64,000 nucleotides of DNA from Eutreptiella sp. 'Long Island Sound 2002' (GCA_964036045.1 OZ038385.1:15444240-15508239); one strand, 5' to 3'. Positions 41,701-51,868 are shown, counted from the first letter of the stretch. Notes: generated by a model from the letters alone, not told the origin. Numbers and translations are program-made.

Positions 41701-43085
41701 GCCGAAGGCGCTGATACCAGAAGGCAATGGCCGGGATGTCTACCCACGGATACAGGTAAACGGGAGGGCCGTGTGTCTAGCGGGCGCGTTGTGTGTAAGT
41801 GTGTGGTTATCGGCGGAAAGAGGGGAGTAGGGGAAACCTGGAGGTCACCCACCAGGCGGCTGCTATCAGCCCAGAAGTTCCCGCTGTACTCCCTCTCTCT
41901 CCGCCTGCTGGTGCGGGCGTAGCTCCTGCAACACCCACACCATCGTGCTGTTCGGGCCAAGGGGGCCTTCAGCAACGTGGCACGCGCCTTGGCGTGGGTG
42001 TACCAGACTCTGTTGGACTCCTCGATGACGTGGCGTATAAACCCAGTCCCCAGCGTGTGGGGCCCAGAGCCCTCCATGTGGGCCCGCTGCATGGATGGGG
42101 TGGGCAACGTTGCCGCCCACTGTTCCAGAACAGCCTGCTCCCACAGTTGGTTGCACACAAATCCAGCCCGACTCCCCACCTTCGGGTCTAGCCACTCCAC
42201 GAGTTGCCGGCGAGCCGGCCTCCACTCGTGGGACTGGGCCGAGCAGGCCCAAAGGTGGGGCGCCGTTTCTGGCTGTGCCCCACAGAGGAGACATGTGGTG
42301 TCCAGCACCGTGTTGCGGTGGGAGGACCGGTGTGCTAGGACAGTCATTGTGGGGATGTTGTCCATGCGGTGCTGCTGGTTACTGTCGAAACAGTCAAGGG
42401 GGAGGCCACTCCCCGGCGCGTAGTTTGCCCCCCATCGAGCCTCATATCCGACCCGCGCCGGAACAGAGGCGTGATCTTGCAACCAATCGCTCAGGGCTGT
42501 GGGGGAAAGCTGGCAGTGGTCCCGGTAGGCCACTGGGGGGAGAAAGGAGAAGGGGCGGCGGAGGAGCCATGTGAGGTCCACCTCCGTTGGCTCCTGCGCC
42601 GCCGCATCCACGCGGACGTTGAGGTCCGTGATCCAGCGTGACGGTGTGGTGGCGGCCCCCCAGGACCGCGGCATATAGGTGGTGCATGCCATCCCCACAG
42701 TGGCCCCCTTCTTGGTAAGTTCGGAGGGCCCCAACCAATGCTTCAGAGTCCGGCACCAGCCAATACACTCCCGGCTGCTCGGCCAACCTCCGGTCCGGAC
42801 GTATGACAAGAGGATCATGGCCTCCCCCTCTTGGGAGGTTCCCACTCCGGAGGCAACGTGGGTCCGGTAGGCCTCTTGCCCACTCTGGGTGACCCCCGCC
42901 ATAGGCATGCCTGCCAGGTTCATTCCAACATCCACCGCGGCGATAGTTCCGCGGAGGGTTGCCAGCGAAGGCAGGTCACGGAACCAGATGCCTGGCTCAG
43001 CGTTCGGCGCCGGTTGCTAGGGGGGGGCGGGGGTCGGTGGCCAGGCCATGAGGTGCCACGAGGGCCATGCCCCCATGGTGCTCGC
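41701..43085 (-). mobile_element. Microsatellite-embedded retroelement, copy 2 (3' third)
   Basis: Matches the last 1.4 kb of copy 1. The shared 3' untranslated region includes GGCCGGGATGTCTACCCACG on the plus strand. The homology ends near 43,085 after CCCCATGGTGCTC. The next sequence belongs to a DIRS-like element in the other orientation. Confidence 0.85.
41880..43010 (-). pseudogene. RNase H and C-terminal zinc region of retroelement copy 2
   Basis: The minus strand encodes AAVDVGMNLAGMPMAGV, SQEGEAMILLSYV, WCRTLKHW/WLVPDSEALVGAL (in two frames), ITDLNVRVDAAAQEPTEVDL, CLLCGAQPETAPHLWAC and a C-terminal basic region. Relative to copy 1 there are frameshifts around 42,640-42,800 and 41,970, and a deletion of six residues around QQHRMDN. 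The amino-acid changes are spread over the region while the zinc ligands are conserved, so this copy was functional for some time after the two diverged. Confidence 0.8.
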
Positions 43086-44405
43086 AGGGTCGGTGCGGCT
43101 GGGCCCGTTGGAGTGGCCCGAGCCGGAATCACGGCTGGCCCGTCAGCGAAGCGTAGGAGGCTTGGCCCGGCGGTCTCGGAGTCGGAGGGCACGTCGTCTC
43201 CCAGCTTGGCTGACCTTGCACGGCTGGCTGCCAGGTCTGGAGGGCTTATTCGACCCCCCCCCCCCACATATTCCCGTGACACAGCCGGTGTTGCGGGAGG
43301 GTGTGTGTGTGAGGATACAAGTGATCCTATGTTCCTGGAGTTTTTGATAGGTGGAGTTTTGGAAAGGTTGCACCCCCCATTTGGGTTGGCTTTCTGCGGA
43401 ACTCAGGTGCACGCCTAAGATTCTTGTGAAGAGGCTCACCCTGTTCAATGACCGTGTATTTGTCACGGCCGAAGATTTTCGTCTCCCTAAAGTGGTGTGT
43501 GTTTTGGTCAAAGCACTGGGACGTCTGAAGCGTGAAGATTGGCGTGGCCTGTTGCATGTCACCCCTCCCCCACCCCTCGAGCGGGTAAGGTTAACCCAGA
43601 TATCCTGCTGAACTGTACCGCACGAGTTCTGGGGGGGGGGGGGGTCGATGTCGAGGCCCCATGGGTGGATTCACGGGGTTTCTGCAGACCGGGCGCTTCC
43701 TCATGGGTTTCGGATGAGGTTACTGAGTTTGTGGCTGTACTGAAGCACCAATGGTTGCCGCACGACCTCTCAGAGGATATGCCCCCCATGTGCTGGCTAG
43801 TCATTATTCCAAAAATTAGAGGGAAGGTCTCTTTAATACTTAGCTGCGTTAAACACACCGGGATGGATGGGTGTACCCCCCCTCGTTTCTCGCTTCGGTC
43901 GTGGGAGTACTTGAGCAAAGTACTCATCACGTTCTACCCTGGGCTTCCGTTGTATGGGGCAAACATTGATTTAAAGAATGCCTTCTGCAGCTTTGTGCTA
44001 CCGGAGTCCGCCAGGACCCTGTTCCGCCTGTGATGGGGTCCCAGTGGTCGGTTGGTGGGCTTGGGTAGGTTGGGTAGGTTTGGCTGGAAATATAGCCCCT
44101 AAATTTGCTAGCAGGCACTGGCGCGCCTGGTGGAGCGCTACCCCCTAACATTTGGTTCCTGAATTATTTAGATGATTTTCTTTTGGTTCATGATGACAGG
44201 GGATATCTGCGGCGGCAGACAGGTGGGGATGTGTTTGCTTTGGAGCAGGGGGGGGGGGGGTTCATCGTCAGTCCCAATAGTGTGCTAGAGCCCTCCACCA
44301 GGCTTGTGTTCCTCGGGAAATGGTGGGATTCGTCGGAGCGGAGGGTGTGGTCCCACGAGGTGGCCCCTCTGCATATGTTTGTCGCGTGGCTTCGGTTGGC
44401 GGTCT
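43086..44405 (+). pseudogene. DIRS-like element: N-terminal region and reverse transcriptase
   Basis: Plus-strand frames, in order: SAKRRRLGPAVSESEGTSSP and DLARLAARSGGLI (43,140-43,250); FLEFLIGGVLERLHPPFGLA (about 43,330); KILVKRLTLFNDRVFVTAED; SDEVTEFVAVLKHQWLPHDL; GANIDLKNAFCSFVLPESAR (RT motif A, about 43,960-44,020); a degenerate FGWKYSP; LNYLDDFLLVHDD (active site, 44,161-44,199); and RLVFLGKWWDSSERRVWSHE. Frameshifts, G-runs at 43,627 and 44,250 and stops at 44,034 and 44,405 break it. The combination fits RTs of DIRS-type elements. It starts where retroelement copy 2 ends. Confidence 0.7.
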
Positions 44406-44983
44406 AGTAGTCTGAGAAGCGGCTCATGCATTCTTATTTGGGGTTCCTCCACTGGCAAGTGTGTTCCCGCGGTTTGGCGTGCCCTGTCACGGCGGGGGCT
44501 TATTGCTGGCTCAACGGGGATATGGGTGGGCATACCCCTGTGGCGGTGTTGCAGTCCCTTGTGGTGTTACAAGTATTGGCAGCGGAACCGTGGTGTGCCC
44601 CTTCGGCAGATGTGCAGACCCTGTGTCTCGAGTTGGGTCTACACAAGAATGAGCAGGCACTGATGGGACGATGGTGGGAGGGGCCAGATTTGATCCTGTT
44701 TGTGGATAGGGCCCATGATGGGCGGTCCTGGAGAATGGGAGGCTTTTCAGAGTTTGTCGGAGCCAAATTACAGATAGCTATGAGTCTCAGATCCAAGAGT
44801 CAACAGCTGGTGGAGCTGCAGCCGCTGGTCCAGGGGGTGCGTGTGGCTATTAGGTTACCAGAAGAAAGCGAAGGTGTGCAGGGGCCCGAAGACTCTGGCA
44901 CGGAGCAAGCGCCCCCACCAGCAAGCACACAAAGAAAGAAAGCCACCGCCGACGTGGTAACCAACGCCTGCCCTGGCTAGGAT
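44406..44983 (+). pseudogene. DIRS-like RNase H, N-terminal half
   Basis: Continues the RT after two stops: MHSYLGFLHWQVCSRGLACP, ADVQTLCLELGLHKNEQALM, then the RNase H start LILFVDRAHDGRSWRMGGFS (catalytic Asp) and QQLVELQPLVQGVRVAIRL (catalytic Glu). After about 44,865 the RNase H sequence stops and an unrelated Gly/Pro/Lys-rich tail leads to the stop at 44,980. The second half of the domain is found inverted at 45,010-45,340. Confidence 0.65.
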
Positions 44984-45009
44984 TCTGTACCCCTGCCCAG
45001 GCAAAACCC

Positions 45010-45340
45010 ATGGAACTAAACCACCGAAGCGTCCCGCAACAACTGCTTATAGATCAGCCAAGGCATGCACTCGGCTTTCAGCTTATCACCGCAGTGTTCC
45101 CCTTGCAAACGAGACAGGGGGTCCGCAGGCTGGAACCTGGTGGGTACCCGCAAGACACGCACAACAATGCTAGAGCAGACCAGAGGCGTCACACCAGGCC
45201 CCGCCACACCTTCTGCTGGGCACTAAGCACACTTTTTGCGGGTACCTTGAGCAGCTGGGCAATGGCAACCTCCGAGTCACTCACCACGGTGACTGACACA
45301 TATCCCAGTTTTGGTGTTGCCGTGGCTAGAGAGTAGTACA
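45010..45340 (-). pseudogene. DIRS-like RNase H, C-terminal half, inverted
   Basis: The minus strand encodes VVSDSEVAIAQLLKVPAKSV and LSAQQKVWRGLV, then in another frame VVRVLRVPTRFQPADPLSRL and AWLIYKQLLRDASVV-like codons. SDSEVA carries the third catalytic Asp, and PADPLSR is the final motif common in DIRS and Ty3-type RNase H. It would directly continue the plus-strand half ending at 44,865, so either an inversion or two head-to-head copies is implied. Confidence 0.65.
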
Positions 45341-45359
45341 CCCAGTCCAAGTTACATTT

Positions 45360-45893
45360 CTGATGTTGGTTGGTGCAGTGTGTTCCTTCACCCTTTGGCA
45401 AACCCTTGTCTGTGCTCAAACAATTGTTTGCCTCTTCTTTGTCTTCTGTCCACCTGCCCGCCCACCCACGGGTGGATTCCGTCGTGCCTGGAGGGGGTGG
45501 GGATGGTTGGAGCGACGCCAGCATGGTGTGTGCCTGTGGCTGGTTGTCTTGCTCCCACAAGCTTGAGGGTGGTCGGGTCCCGGGGGTTCCGGAGACCGTG
45601 CATGTGTGTACCCCCCCCCCCTGCCCCACGACAGTCGGAAAAGGACAGAAGTCAACCCTGTGCTTGTCTACCCACCCACCCCACCCACGTTGGGGTTGGG
45701 CTTTGGCTGTTTTAGTGGGGCGCCATCTCTCCCCGCCAAGGGGGGGGATTCCTTCGACCATCGCCTCCGGACTTGGTGAGTGTGACACTCGCGGCAGTGC
45801 TATTCCGATTGGTATTGTATGGTGTGTGGCACTCGCAGTCTAAACATTTCGGATGTTGGTTGGTGCAGTGTGTTCCTTCACCCTTTGGCAAAC
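45360..45893. repeat. Unit bounded by 42-bp direct repeats
   Basis: An identical 42-base sequence starting GATGTTGGTTGGTGCAGTG occurs at about 45,361-45,402 and 45,850-45,891. Between them are the leader shared with 22,440 (GTGCTCAAA, TGTTTGCCTC) and a C-run at 45,610. This may be a terminal or split repeat of the DIRS-like element, or a local duplication. Confidence 0.6.
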
Positions 45894-46489
45894 AAAACAC
45901 ACATAGGCGAGTGATTTGATTTAATGGGAAAGCAATGCAAGTTCATGTGTACGGTAGATGGGCAACACAATATATGTTCACCAGAAAAAAATTGAAGTGG
46001 CGGTCTCCCGAGGGTGGGGGATTGCAAGAGGGGGGGGGAGGGGTTACTGTTGATTCCTAGATACCTCCTATCAATTCCAAGGTGCGCCACCTGCGCGCGA
46101 GCCGCGCGCGTCTGTAGACGGACGGCACTGCCCACCACTGGAGGGGTCTAGCCCCCCACCCTAAAGCCGACCACCGGCCTTTTAGCGGGTCGACTCCGAG
46201 TCAATCCCCCCTCCCGTCTACGCCCATGAAACTTAGACTTGGGCACAGAGGGACAGGCTCGGGGTCCAAGGGTAAAGGCCGACTGTCCTCCCTCAAGCCG
46301 AACCTGATCGGTCCCCCCTTCCCCATTGGATCTGGAGTTGTCACCGGAATCGACGGTAACAAATCGCTAGTCCCCCGGGGGCCTGGCGGGCGGGGGGAGG
46401 GGGTGGAGCAGGGGGGTGGTACTAGCAGGGCGGGAGTCGCTAGCTCTGCGGTGGGCTGCCGCCCCCCCCCAACCTCCCAGCTGCGGGGG
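45894..46489. other. No recognisable gene; partial TTGCAA element
   Basis: At 46,000-46,045 GGTCTCCCGAGGGTGGGGGA and TTGCAAGAG match one end of the TTGCAA/poly-C palindrome. The rest is GC-rich without coding signal. Confidence 0.4.
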
Positions 46490-46910
46490 CCATGAGGCAA
46501 CGGAAACTGGGCTCGCATACGCCCCCGTGTCACAGGCGCATGGTCATAACCAGATTGTTCAGTGTGTTTCTTGCTGCACTGCAGCGCACACTAGTTCCGT
46601 ACCATACCAGGTGGTTGCTGACTGTACATTGGCTTTGGTCCTCTGGACACTGAGGGTCAGCTCGCACCCACCACCCTCCCACAGTGCCGGTTAGTCTCTA
46701 ACCCTTGCCCTGCAGGTCGTGCCCCTGTCAAGCACTTGCTCTCTGGCACGTGAGGACGTGTCGTACCCGAACCTCGGGGGCGCAAAGGCGCCTTTGGTGG
46801 CGCAAAGGCGTCTCAACATTTCAACAAAAGCTCCGACTGCCGGACACCTCAACAGTTCATTGCTACACTGTGTGTGGCGCGTACCTTTTCAGCACCACAC
46901 CATGCGTGCA
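46490..46910 (+). repeat. LINE-endonuclease-derived dispersed repeat, copy 2
   Basis: Inverted partner of 13,637-14,072, clearly similar over about 420 bases. Confidence 0.75.
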
Positions 46911-46974
46911 CAAGCCGCCCACATTTTCATGTCCACTCGCTTTCAGCACCCTCTCATGGGCCGCATTCTCGCGG

Positions 46975-47130
46975 CCCTTGCCATGCTTCGGCTTTCCAAC
47001 ATGTAATGACGTGTCGCGCCTGTGCTCCAGGGGCGCCATTATACTGCTCTGTGCTGCCTTGGCGTCCCATACACCCTGGTCAGCTCGAACCCACCACCCT
47101 CCCTTTGTGCCGGTTAGCCCCCGACTCTTG
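46975..47130 (+). repeat. LINE-endonuclease-derived dispersed repeat, partial copy 3
   Basis: A more diverged tandem copy: GACGTGTCGCGCC, GGTCAGCTCGAACCCACCAC and TGTGCCGGTTAGCC match the preceding unit in order. Confidence 0.6.
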
Positions 47131-47232
47131 CTCTGTGGGTCTCTCTCCCACTCTCTCCCTCTCTTTCTCTCCTGCTCTCTCCCCTGCGCCCCACCCTCTC
47201 TCTCTCTCCTCTCCGTTCCTTTCCCACTGCGT

Positions 47233-47235
<3 letters not shown>

Positions 47236-47278
<43 letters not shown>
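47236..47278. repeat. (CT)n microsatellite
   Basis: About 21 CT units, preceded by CTCT-rich sequence from 47,140. Confidence 0.95.
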
Positions 47279-47281
<3 letters not shown>

Positions 47282-47480
47282 GGGACCCCCGAGAATGCAG
47301 GGGTTATGTAGCATTTCCGCCCACTTGTGGGCCCCCGCGAAGGCAGGGGTGAGGTCGCCAGTTGTGATTGTGACCCCCTAGCGTAGGTTTTGACTTCTGA
47401 TTTTGTCCCCCTTGTTGGGGATCCCCGAGAATGCAGGGGTGACATAGTATTTCTGCCCTCTTTTGGGCCCCAACCTTCTA
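47279..47480 (+). repeat. 60-bp repeat, two full copies
   Basis: GGGGACCCCCGAGAATGCAG at 47,281 and GGGGATCCCCGAGAATGCAG at 47,417, each followed by GGGGT, ATTTC-GCCC and GGGCCCC. A shorter relative, GAAGGCAGGGGTGAGG, lies between. Confidence 0.75.
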
Positions 47481-47515
47481 GTGCTATTGAGGAAACTAGG
47501 CTAATCTCTGAATCC

Positions 47516-47752
47516 CCGCTTTGTTGTGTGGCCCCTGGAGTTGGGGTTAGGGACTCGCAATACACGCTTTGCTGTGTGGCCCCTTGAGTTGGGGTTAGGG
47601 ATTCGCAATCCACGCTTTGTTGCGTGGCCCCTCGAGTTGGGGTTAGGGACTCTCAATCCACGCTTTGTTGCGTGGCCCTTTGAGTTGGGGTTAGGGACTC
47701 ACAATGCACGCTTTGTTGCGTGGCCCGTTGAGTTGGGGTTAGGCGGCATATA
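47516..47752 (+). repeat. 48-bp tandem repeat, ~5 units
   Basis: Units of CTTTGTTGCGTGGCCC, GAGTTGGGGTTAGGGACTC and CAATCCACG. The frame is open through all units and encodes 16-residue repeats (WPLELGLGTRNTRFA). It ends just upstream of the ORF at 47,782 and could be promoter-proximal or 5' untranslated. Confidence 0.9.
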
Positions 47753-47781
47753 TCAAACCAATTGACGGGTCCTCCGTCCAC

Positions 47782-48924
47782 ATGGCCCCATACATCAACA
47801 AGGTTTTCAACAGCAATTTGGAGCATGATTCTACGCAGCGGTTGCGAAGGGTGAGAGGTGAAGGACGATTTCCGGGACTGCGTGTTGCACCCCCACCCGC
47901 AGACGAGGTTGCGCCCGGAACGCCGTTTGTGACGTTGGTAACGTACAATTCGCCATCAAAGGGTAAGTGCACGTCAGCAGGGGTCTTCAGCTTGCTAAAG
48001 TGTACGTTGGAGGGCACAATGATTGCACATCTGTCGGCCATGGCATTGAAGCACACCCAAGGTGCAAAGCTTAGTGGAGAATTTTTGTCGTTTTCCTGCC
48101 CAAACGCGGAGGTGGCAGTGCAATGGAGTGGCAGGTTTGGTCCAAACATCGACGTGGACGCAGCGAGCACCACCTTTGTGGACCTGGACATCACCGATGA
48201 GGGAAGATGGGAAGTAGACCCGAACATCTTGAATACATTCATCGATGCCACGGCCCAAGACATCAACTACTGCCCCGTGATTGTTGCGGAGCCATGCAAT
48301 GGAGTTAAGGCTTGCGACTTGCGGCCTGCAGATGATGTACGATGTTGCCTCTTTTGTGATGCTGCAATGCCCTTGCGCATAATGTTGGACCACGTGGCAG
48401 AGCACATTGCTAAAGGTGACGCCGTGGCGGATGCACGCCACCGTGGACAAGCGGAGCCATGTGGCTTTTGCGGTCGTTCCACCGGGACTGGCGAAACCAC
48501 GTTGAATGGGACGAAGGTGTGCATCAACTGCCCTTACCGGTATAGCTTCAAGTACAAGAAGGCATTGGAGAAGAAGCGCAATGTCCCAAGGAAGTGTCCG
48601 GTTCTGATTTTCCCTGCATTCCCGTTCACATTGAATATCAAGTGCCACCCGCGGCTTGTGCACCCCAGCTTGGACCCCGAAAAAATTGAAGTGTGTGATT
48701 GGATTGTGGAGAAGCAGATTGCCCGGCCTACTCGGAAGATAAAGGCGGAGAAAAGAGAAAAGGTGCGGCAGATTACCATTCATGTGGACAAGGAAGTGGA
48801 GGAAGGCACGGGACAAGCCACAACCACGGGTGATGACGGAGGGGACAAAGGGGGCGCCTTAAGCGCAGTGCGCGCGAAGTGCAACTATTTGGGCGGCTGG
48901 CCGTACTGGAGACCCATGCTTTGA
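47782..48924 (+). CDS. Hypothetical zinc-binding protein, intact 380 residues
   Basis: One of the few long intact frames outside the retroelements. The N-terminal half has no known motif (LKHTQGAKLSGEFLSFSCPN, FVDLDITDEGRWEVDPNILN). The middle has CCLFCDAAMPLRIMLDHVAE and HIAKG, a C-x2-C-x11-H-x3-H-like finger, then PCGFCGRSTG and VCINCPYRYSFKYKK, a CxxC/CxxC pair. The C-terminus is basic and then acidic (RPTRKIKAEKREKVRQ). Proteins with a CGFCGR...C..C pair of this kind are found, as far as I recall, in transposon-rich gene families of basidiomycetes; that link is tentative. The start is the first ATG after the 48-bp repeat. It may be an active element gene or a host gene; the family is not firmly recognised. 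Confidence 0.6.
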   Translation: MAPYINKVFNSNLEHDSTQRLRRVRGEGRFPGLRVAPPPADEVAPGTPFVTLVTYNSPSKGKCTSAGVFSLLKCTLEGTMIAHLSAMALKHTQGAKLSGEFLSFSCPNAEVAVQWSGRFGPNIDVDAASTTFVDLDITDEGRWEVDPNILNTFIDATAQDINYCPVIVAEPCNGVKACDLRPADDVRCCLFCDAAMPLRIMLDHVAEHIAKGDAVADARHRGQAEPCGFCGRSTGTGETTLNGTKVCINCPYRYSFKYKKALEKKRNVPRKCPVLIFPAFPFTLNIKCHPRLVHPSLDPEKIEVCDWIVEKQIARPTRKIKAEKREKVRQITIHVDKEVEEGTGQATTTGDDGGDKGGALSAVRAKCNYLGGWPYWRPML

Positions 48925-49430
48925 AATGCTAGGGGCATCATTGTTGCCCCGTGGCGTAGGTTTTGATGCTTTTTCCACATTGGGGATATGGCATTTTTGG
49001 ATTTTCACCCATTTTCACCCATTTCCACCCCTTTTCGCACTTTTTGCTCATCTCCACCACATCCATTCTTTTCTAGGAGGGAGCGTAAGTATGGGCATGA
49101 TGAGATACTTCCACGCGAACATTTGTTCCGCATCTTTTTCTTCCTTCAGCACACTCCACCTCATAGGTGTGCTCATCTCCTCTCTGGAGCAACGGGGTGC
49201 TCTGAGGAGGCTTGGTGGGCAAGTGTGCATCGTGTTCGTTCTTACTTGAATGGTGTTGTTGCTGAAATTTGATGGGCGGAAAGATTGTGGAAGTGGAACC
49301 ACGTCCCACACTTTCCTTATTTTGTGACGCATTACGTGGATAGCATGCCCATTGCTTCCATAGGAGGCATCTTTTGGGAAAGACGGCAATATTCAGGTGG
49401 TCCCCTACCCCCTAGGAGTAGCCAGCCAAT
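48925..49430. other. No recognisable gene
   Basis: GGCGTAGGTTTTGATG at 48,954 echoes AGCGTAGGTTTTGACT at 47,382, so the ORF at 47,782 may sit inside a larger repeat. Otherwise T-rich sequence. Confidence 0.4.
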
Positions 49431-49439
49431 TAGAGTAGG

Positions 49440-49620
49440 CAAGTAACCCCCCCCCCCCCCCCCGCAATCTCTTGCAACCCCTTGCAAGCAAGGCAAAATA
49501 ATGTACTGTGAGTTGTGGCTATGACCATATACCTGTGTCACAGGGGCATGTGTGAGCCCCGCATCCATTGCTCATGCCCCCCCCCCCTTTGGAGGGGGGG
49601 ACCGTCACTTGGCCCAAATT
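49440..49620. repeat. C-run, TTGCAA words and LINE-derived repeat copy 4
   Basis: A C-run at 49,447-49,464, then GCAATCTCTTGCAACCCC. At 49,500-49,580 there is a diverged copy of the LINE-endonuclease-derived repeat (CCTGTGTCACAGGGGCATG). Then another C-run and GGGGGGACCGTCACTTGG, part of the TTGCAA palindrome. Confidence 0.55.
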
Positions 49621-49699
49621 GCATAGAAAATACCACCAAAGAAAAATTTTACAAGGCGCCGAAGGCCCCAAGCTGATTTGCATTGTGAAACTATAGTAC

Positions 49700-49830
49700 A
49701 GATTTGTGGTGCAACCCCCCCCCCCCCCCCGGGGCACCATCACTTCATGACTGTTCTCCCCCCCCCCCCCCTGGGGGGGGGAGCCGGCCTGACAAAAGGG
49801 GGGAGATTGCAAGGGGGAGGGGGTAAATAG
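49700..49830 (+). mobile_element. TTGCAA/poly-C palindromic element
   Basis: GTGCAAC, C-run, GGGGCACCATCACTT, a second C-run and G-run, then GGGGGGAGATTGCAAGGG. Same architecture as 8,255-8,385. Confidence 0.6.
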
Positions 49831-51405
49831 AGCAGGTCGTGGACAGCAGGGATCCGTCGGTTTACTGTGGGACACATTGCACTGCATCTGTGGGACCCTC
49901 TTTTATAAGATATGTGGTACTCTTTGTTCCTCACTTTGGACTCCGTGTGCCGGCAGCCCTTGTGCGCCCGTCCATATTTAGGGACTTAGGACACACAATA
50001 GTGCACCCATCTTGGGCCCAGATGGCACACAGTGAGGTGTTTTGCCAAAGTACAAGCTGACTTTGCCAGGGAAAGGAGGCTGCCGCTCAACACATTCGAA
50101 AGGGTGTAGCTCCTTGATAGTGTAAAGGCCCCTAGGTGACTGTACCACACCCTATGTGGCTACTATATTTGCTGTAGTCCTAACCTGCTTGCATGCAGTG
50201 GTGCAGTGGTGCAGTGATGCACATTGCATCACGTTCTTTGTAGATGTTGTCCTTGTTATGCTCTAGTCCTTTCGCAACTGCTACAAATTCTAACCATATT
50301 TTATCGATGTGGTGGAACATGTTATCACATAGGTTAAACAAGGGGAATGCCGTGCACGCAGTGCGCACACAGTGCAAAGTTTTGCATGTCGGCAAATACT
50401 CGAACATGATTTTTGGCCCCTTGGGGGAGCACTTGACGCGGCACGCGCGCGGCGCGTGCGCGGTGCCAAGGGCCATGCGAGGGGTAGCGAACTTGGCGCC
50501 GAATACAAAACTGGGTGAGGTACAACAAGATGTGAATTTGTGAAGGGTAGTCCCATTGCCCCTCCAAATATTGCGATAGCCGTTGTACCCACGGGATCTT
50601 AACATTAATGTACACCATGGAAACGAACGCTGGGTCCGACAGTATCACAGCCCAACGACAAGTTTCGCCCCACACCAACCCCTACCTTGTGCCGGGCCTG
50701 AGCTTCGAGGGCGGGATCTTCAAAGAGCAACAATCGACATTTCTTACGCGCCTCGTCTTGCCCAATCTAGCGCGGATGTTCAATGGAGAGGAACAAACGA
50801 CATTTCCTACTCAAGAGTATCACGGATCAGGCCCAAATCCCAAGACGAGGGGCCCCCGGAGTAGGAACTATGGGTGCTTGGGTGGGCCAGAAGGCTGAAT
50901 CCCCGCGCCATGTGCCCCCTCATGTGTTGGTTGTTATCTTGTGGGCTTTGCGGATTTGCTGTGCCAGCAGATAGGTGGCAGGCGGTCTTGGGTGAGTTTC
51001 CTGGCAGGTGCACGCAGTGCCCATGCGATGCGCATGCAGTGCAACAACTTGACCAAAGCAAGATGCATCACCATAGATCTTGGAATGGTTGCAGAAATCT
51101 AGAGGGAGTATACAATTTTAAATCAAAGCCTTTGACAGATTAAATTTGACGTCTGTGAATTGTCGAGATCTTGCCTTTCTATGATTTATTGACACCAATA
51201 TTCTGCGGGTCCTGTTGTTATGCAATGTAGTATGCATCACGGCGACTTGATGGTGTTGTTGTTGATATTTTTTAGACTGATCATGGGCTCTTGTTGGTCT
51301 GAAACCGTACTGCAGTAGGACACCAATTTGGATTCTTCCCACGCTTTCGTTTTGTCGTGTGCATTGAGGCTTTGCTTCGCCGTGACATTGAGGACTCGTA
51401 GTTGA
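49831..51405. other. No recognisable gene
   Basis: A plus frame at 50,608-50,898 (HTNPYLVPGLSFEGGIFKEQ) reads somewhat like protein but is short and unrecognised. The rest is unremarkable. Confidence 0.35.
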
Positions 51406-51407
51406 CA

Positions 51408-51560
51408 TTTTTTAAATCAAGGATTTTTGTTAAATCAAGGATTTTTGTTAAATCAAGGATTTTTTCTAAATCAAGGACTTTTTGAGATCTTTTTTTTTTA
51501 ATTGAGGACTTTTTAAATTAAGGACTTTTTTTTAGATCAAGGAATTTCAAATCAAGGACT
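51408..51560 (+). repeat. 18-bp tandem repeat TAAATCAAGGATTTTTGT
   Basis: Three good units, then five or so degenerate ones (TAAATCAAGGACTTTTT, TAAATTAAGGAC). Confidence 0.85.
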
Positions 51561-51781
51561 GAAAGGTTATCGTCTGCCCCCTGTGCTGTCCCTCCTTGGG
51601 GACACACCTGACCCATGTGAAGCTGCAGGTCACAAGATGGAGACTGTGGATTGTTCTGGACCTACTGTCCAAGTGCGCTTTGCAAATGTGGCTCTTTTTG
51701 GGGGCTGCTGCTCTTGCTGGAACACAAAATTTTTTTCTTGAGGTCATACTTGAACTGCTGCAGTTTTGGTGCTACCAGTAT

Positions 51782-51868
51782 GGTGCAACCCCCCCCCCCC
51801 CCTCCTGTGGGGGAGTACCATCACGACATTGGGTGGGGGGGGTTTCAAGGGGAGGGCAAGGTAAGCAA
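51782..51868 (+). mobile_element. TTGCAA/poly-C palindromic element, short
   Basis: GGTGCAAC, C-run, GGGGGAGTACCATCACGAC, G-run, TTTCAAGGGG. The right TTGCAA is mutated to TTTCAA. Confidence 0.5.

Noticed and set aside
46863-47613. Arg/Glu/Gly-rich minus frames over the (CT)n tract
   Set aside because: They are the translation of the (GA)n strand and flanking repeats; no gene.
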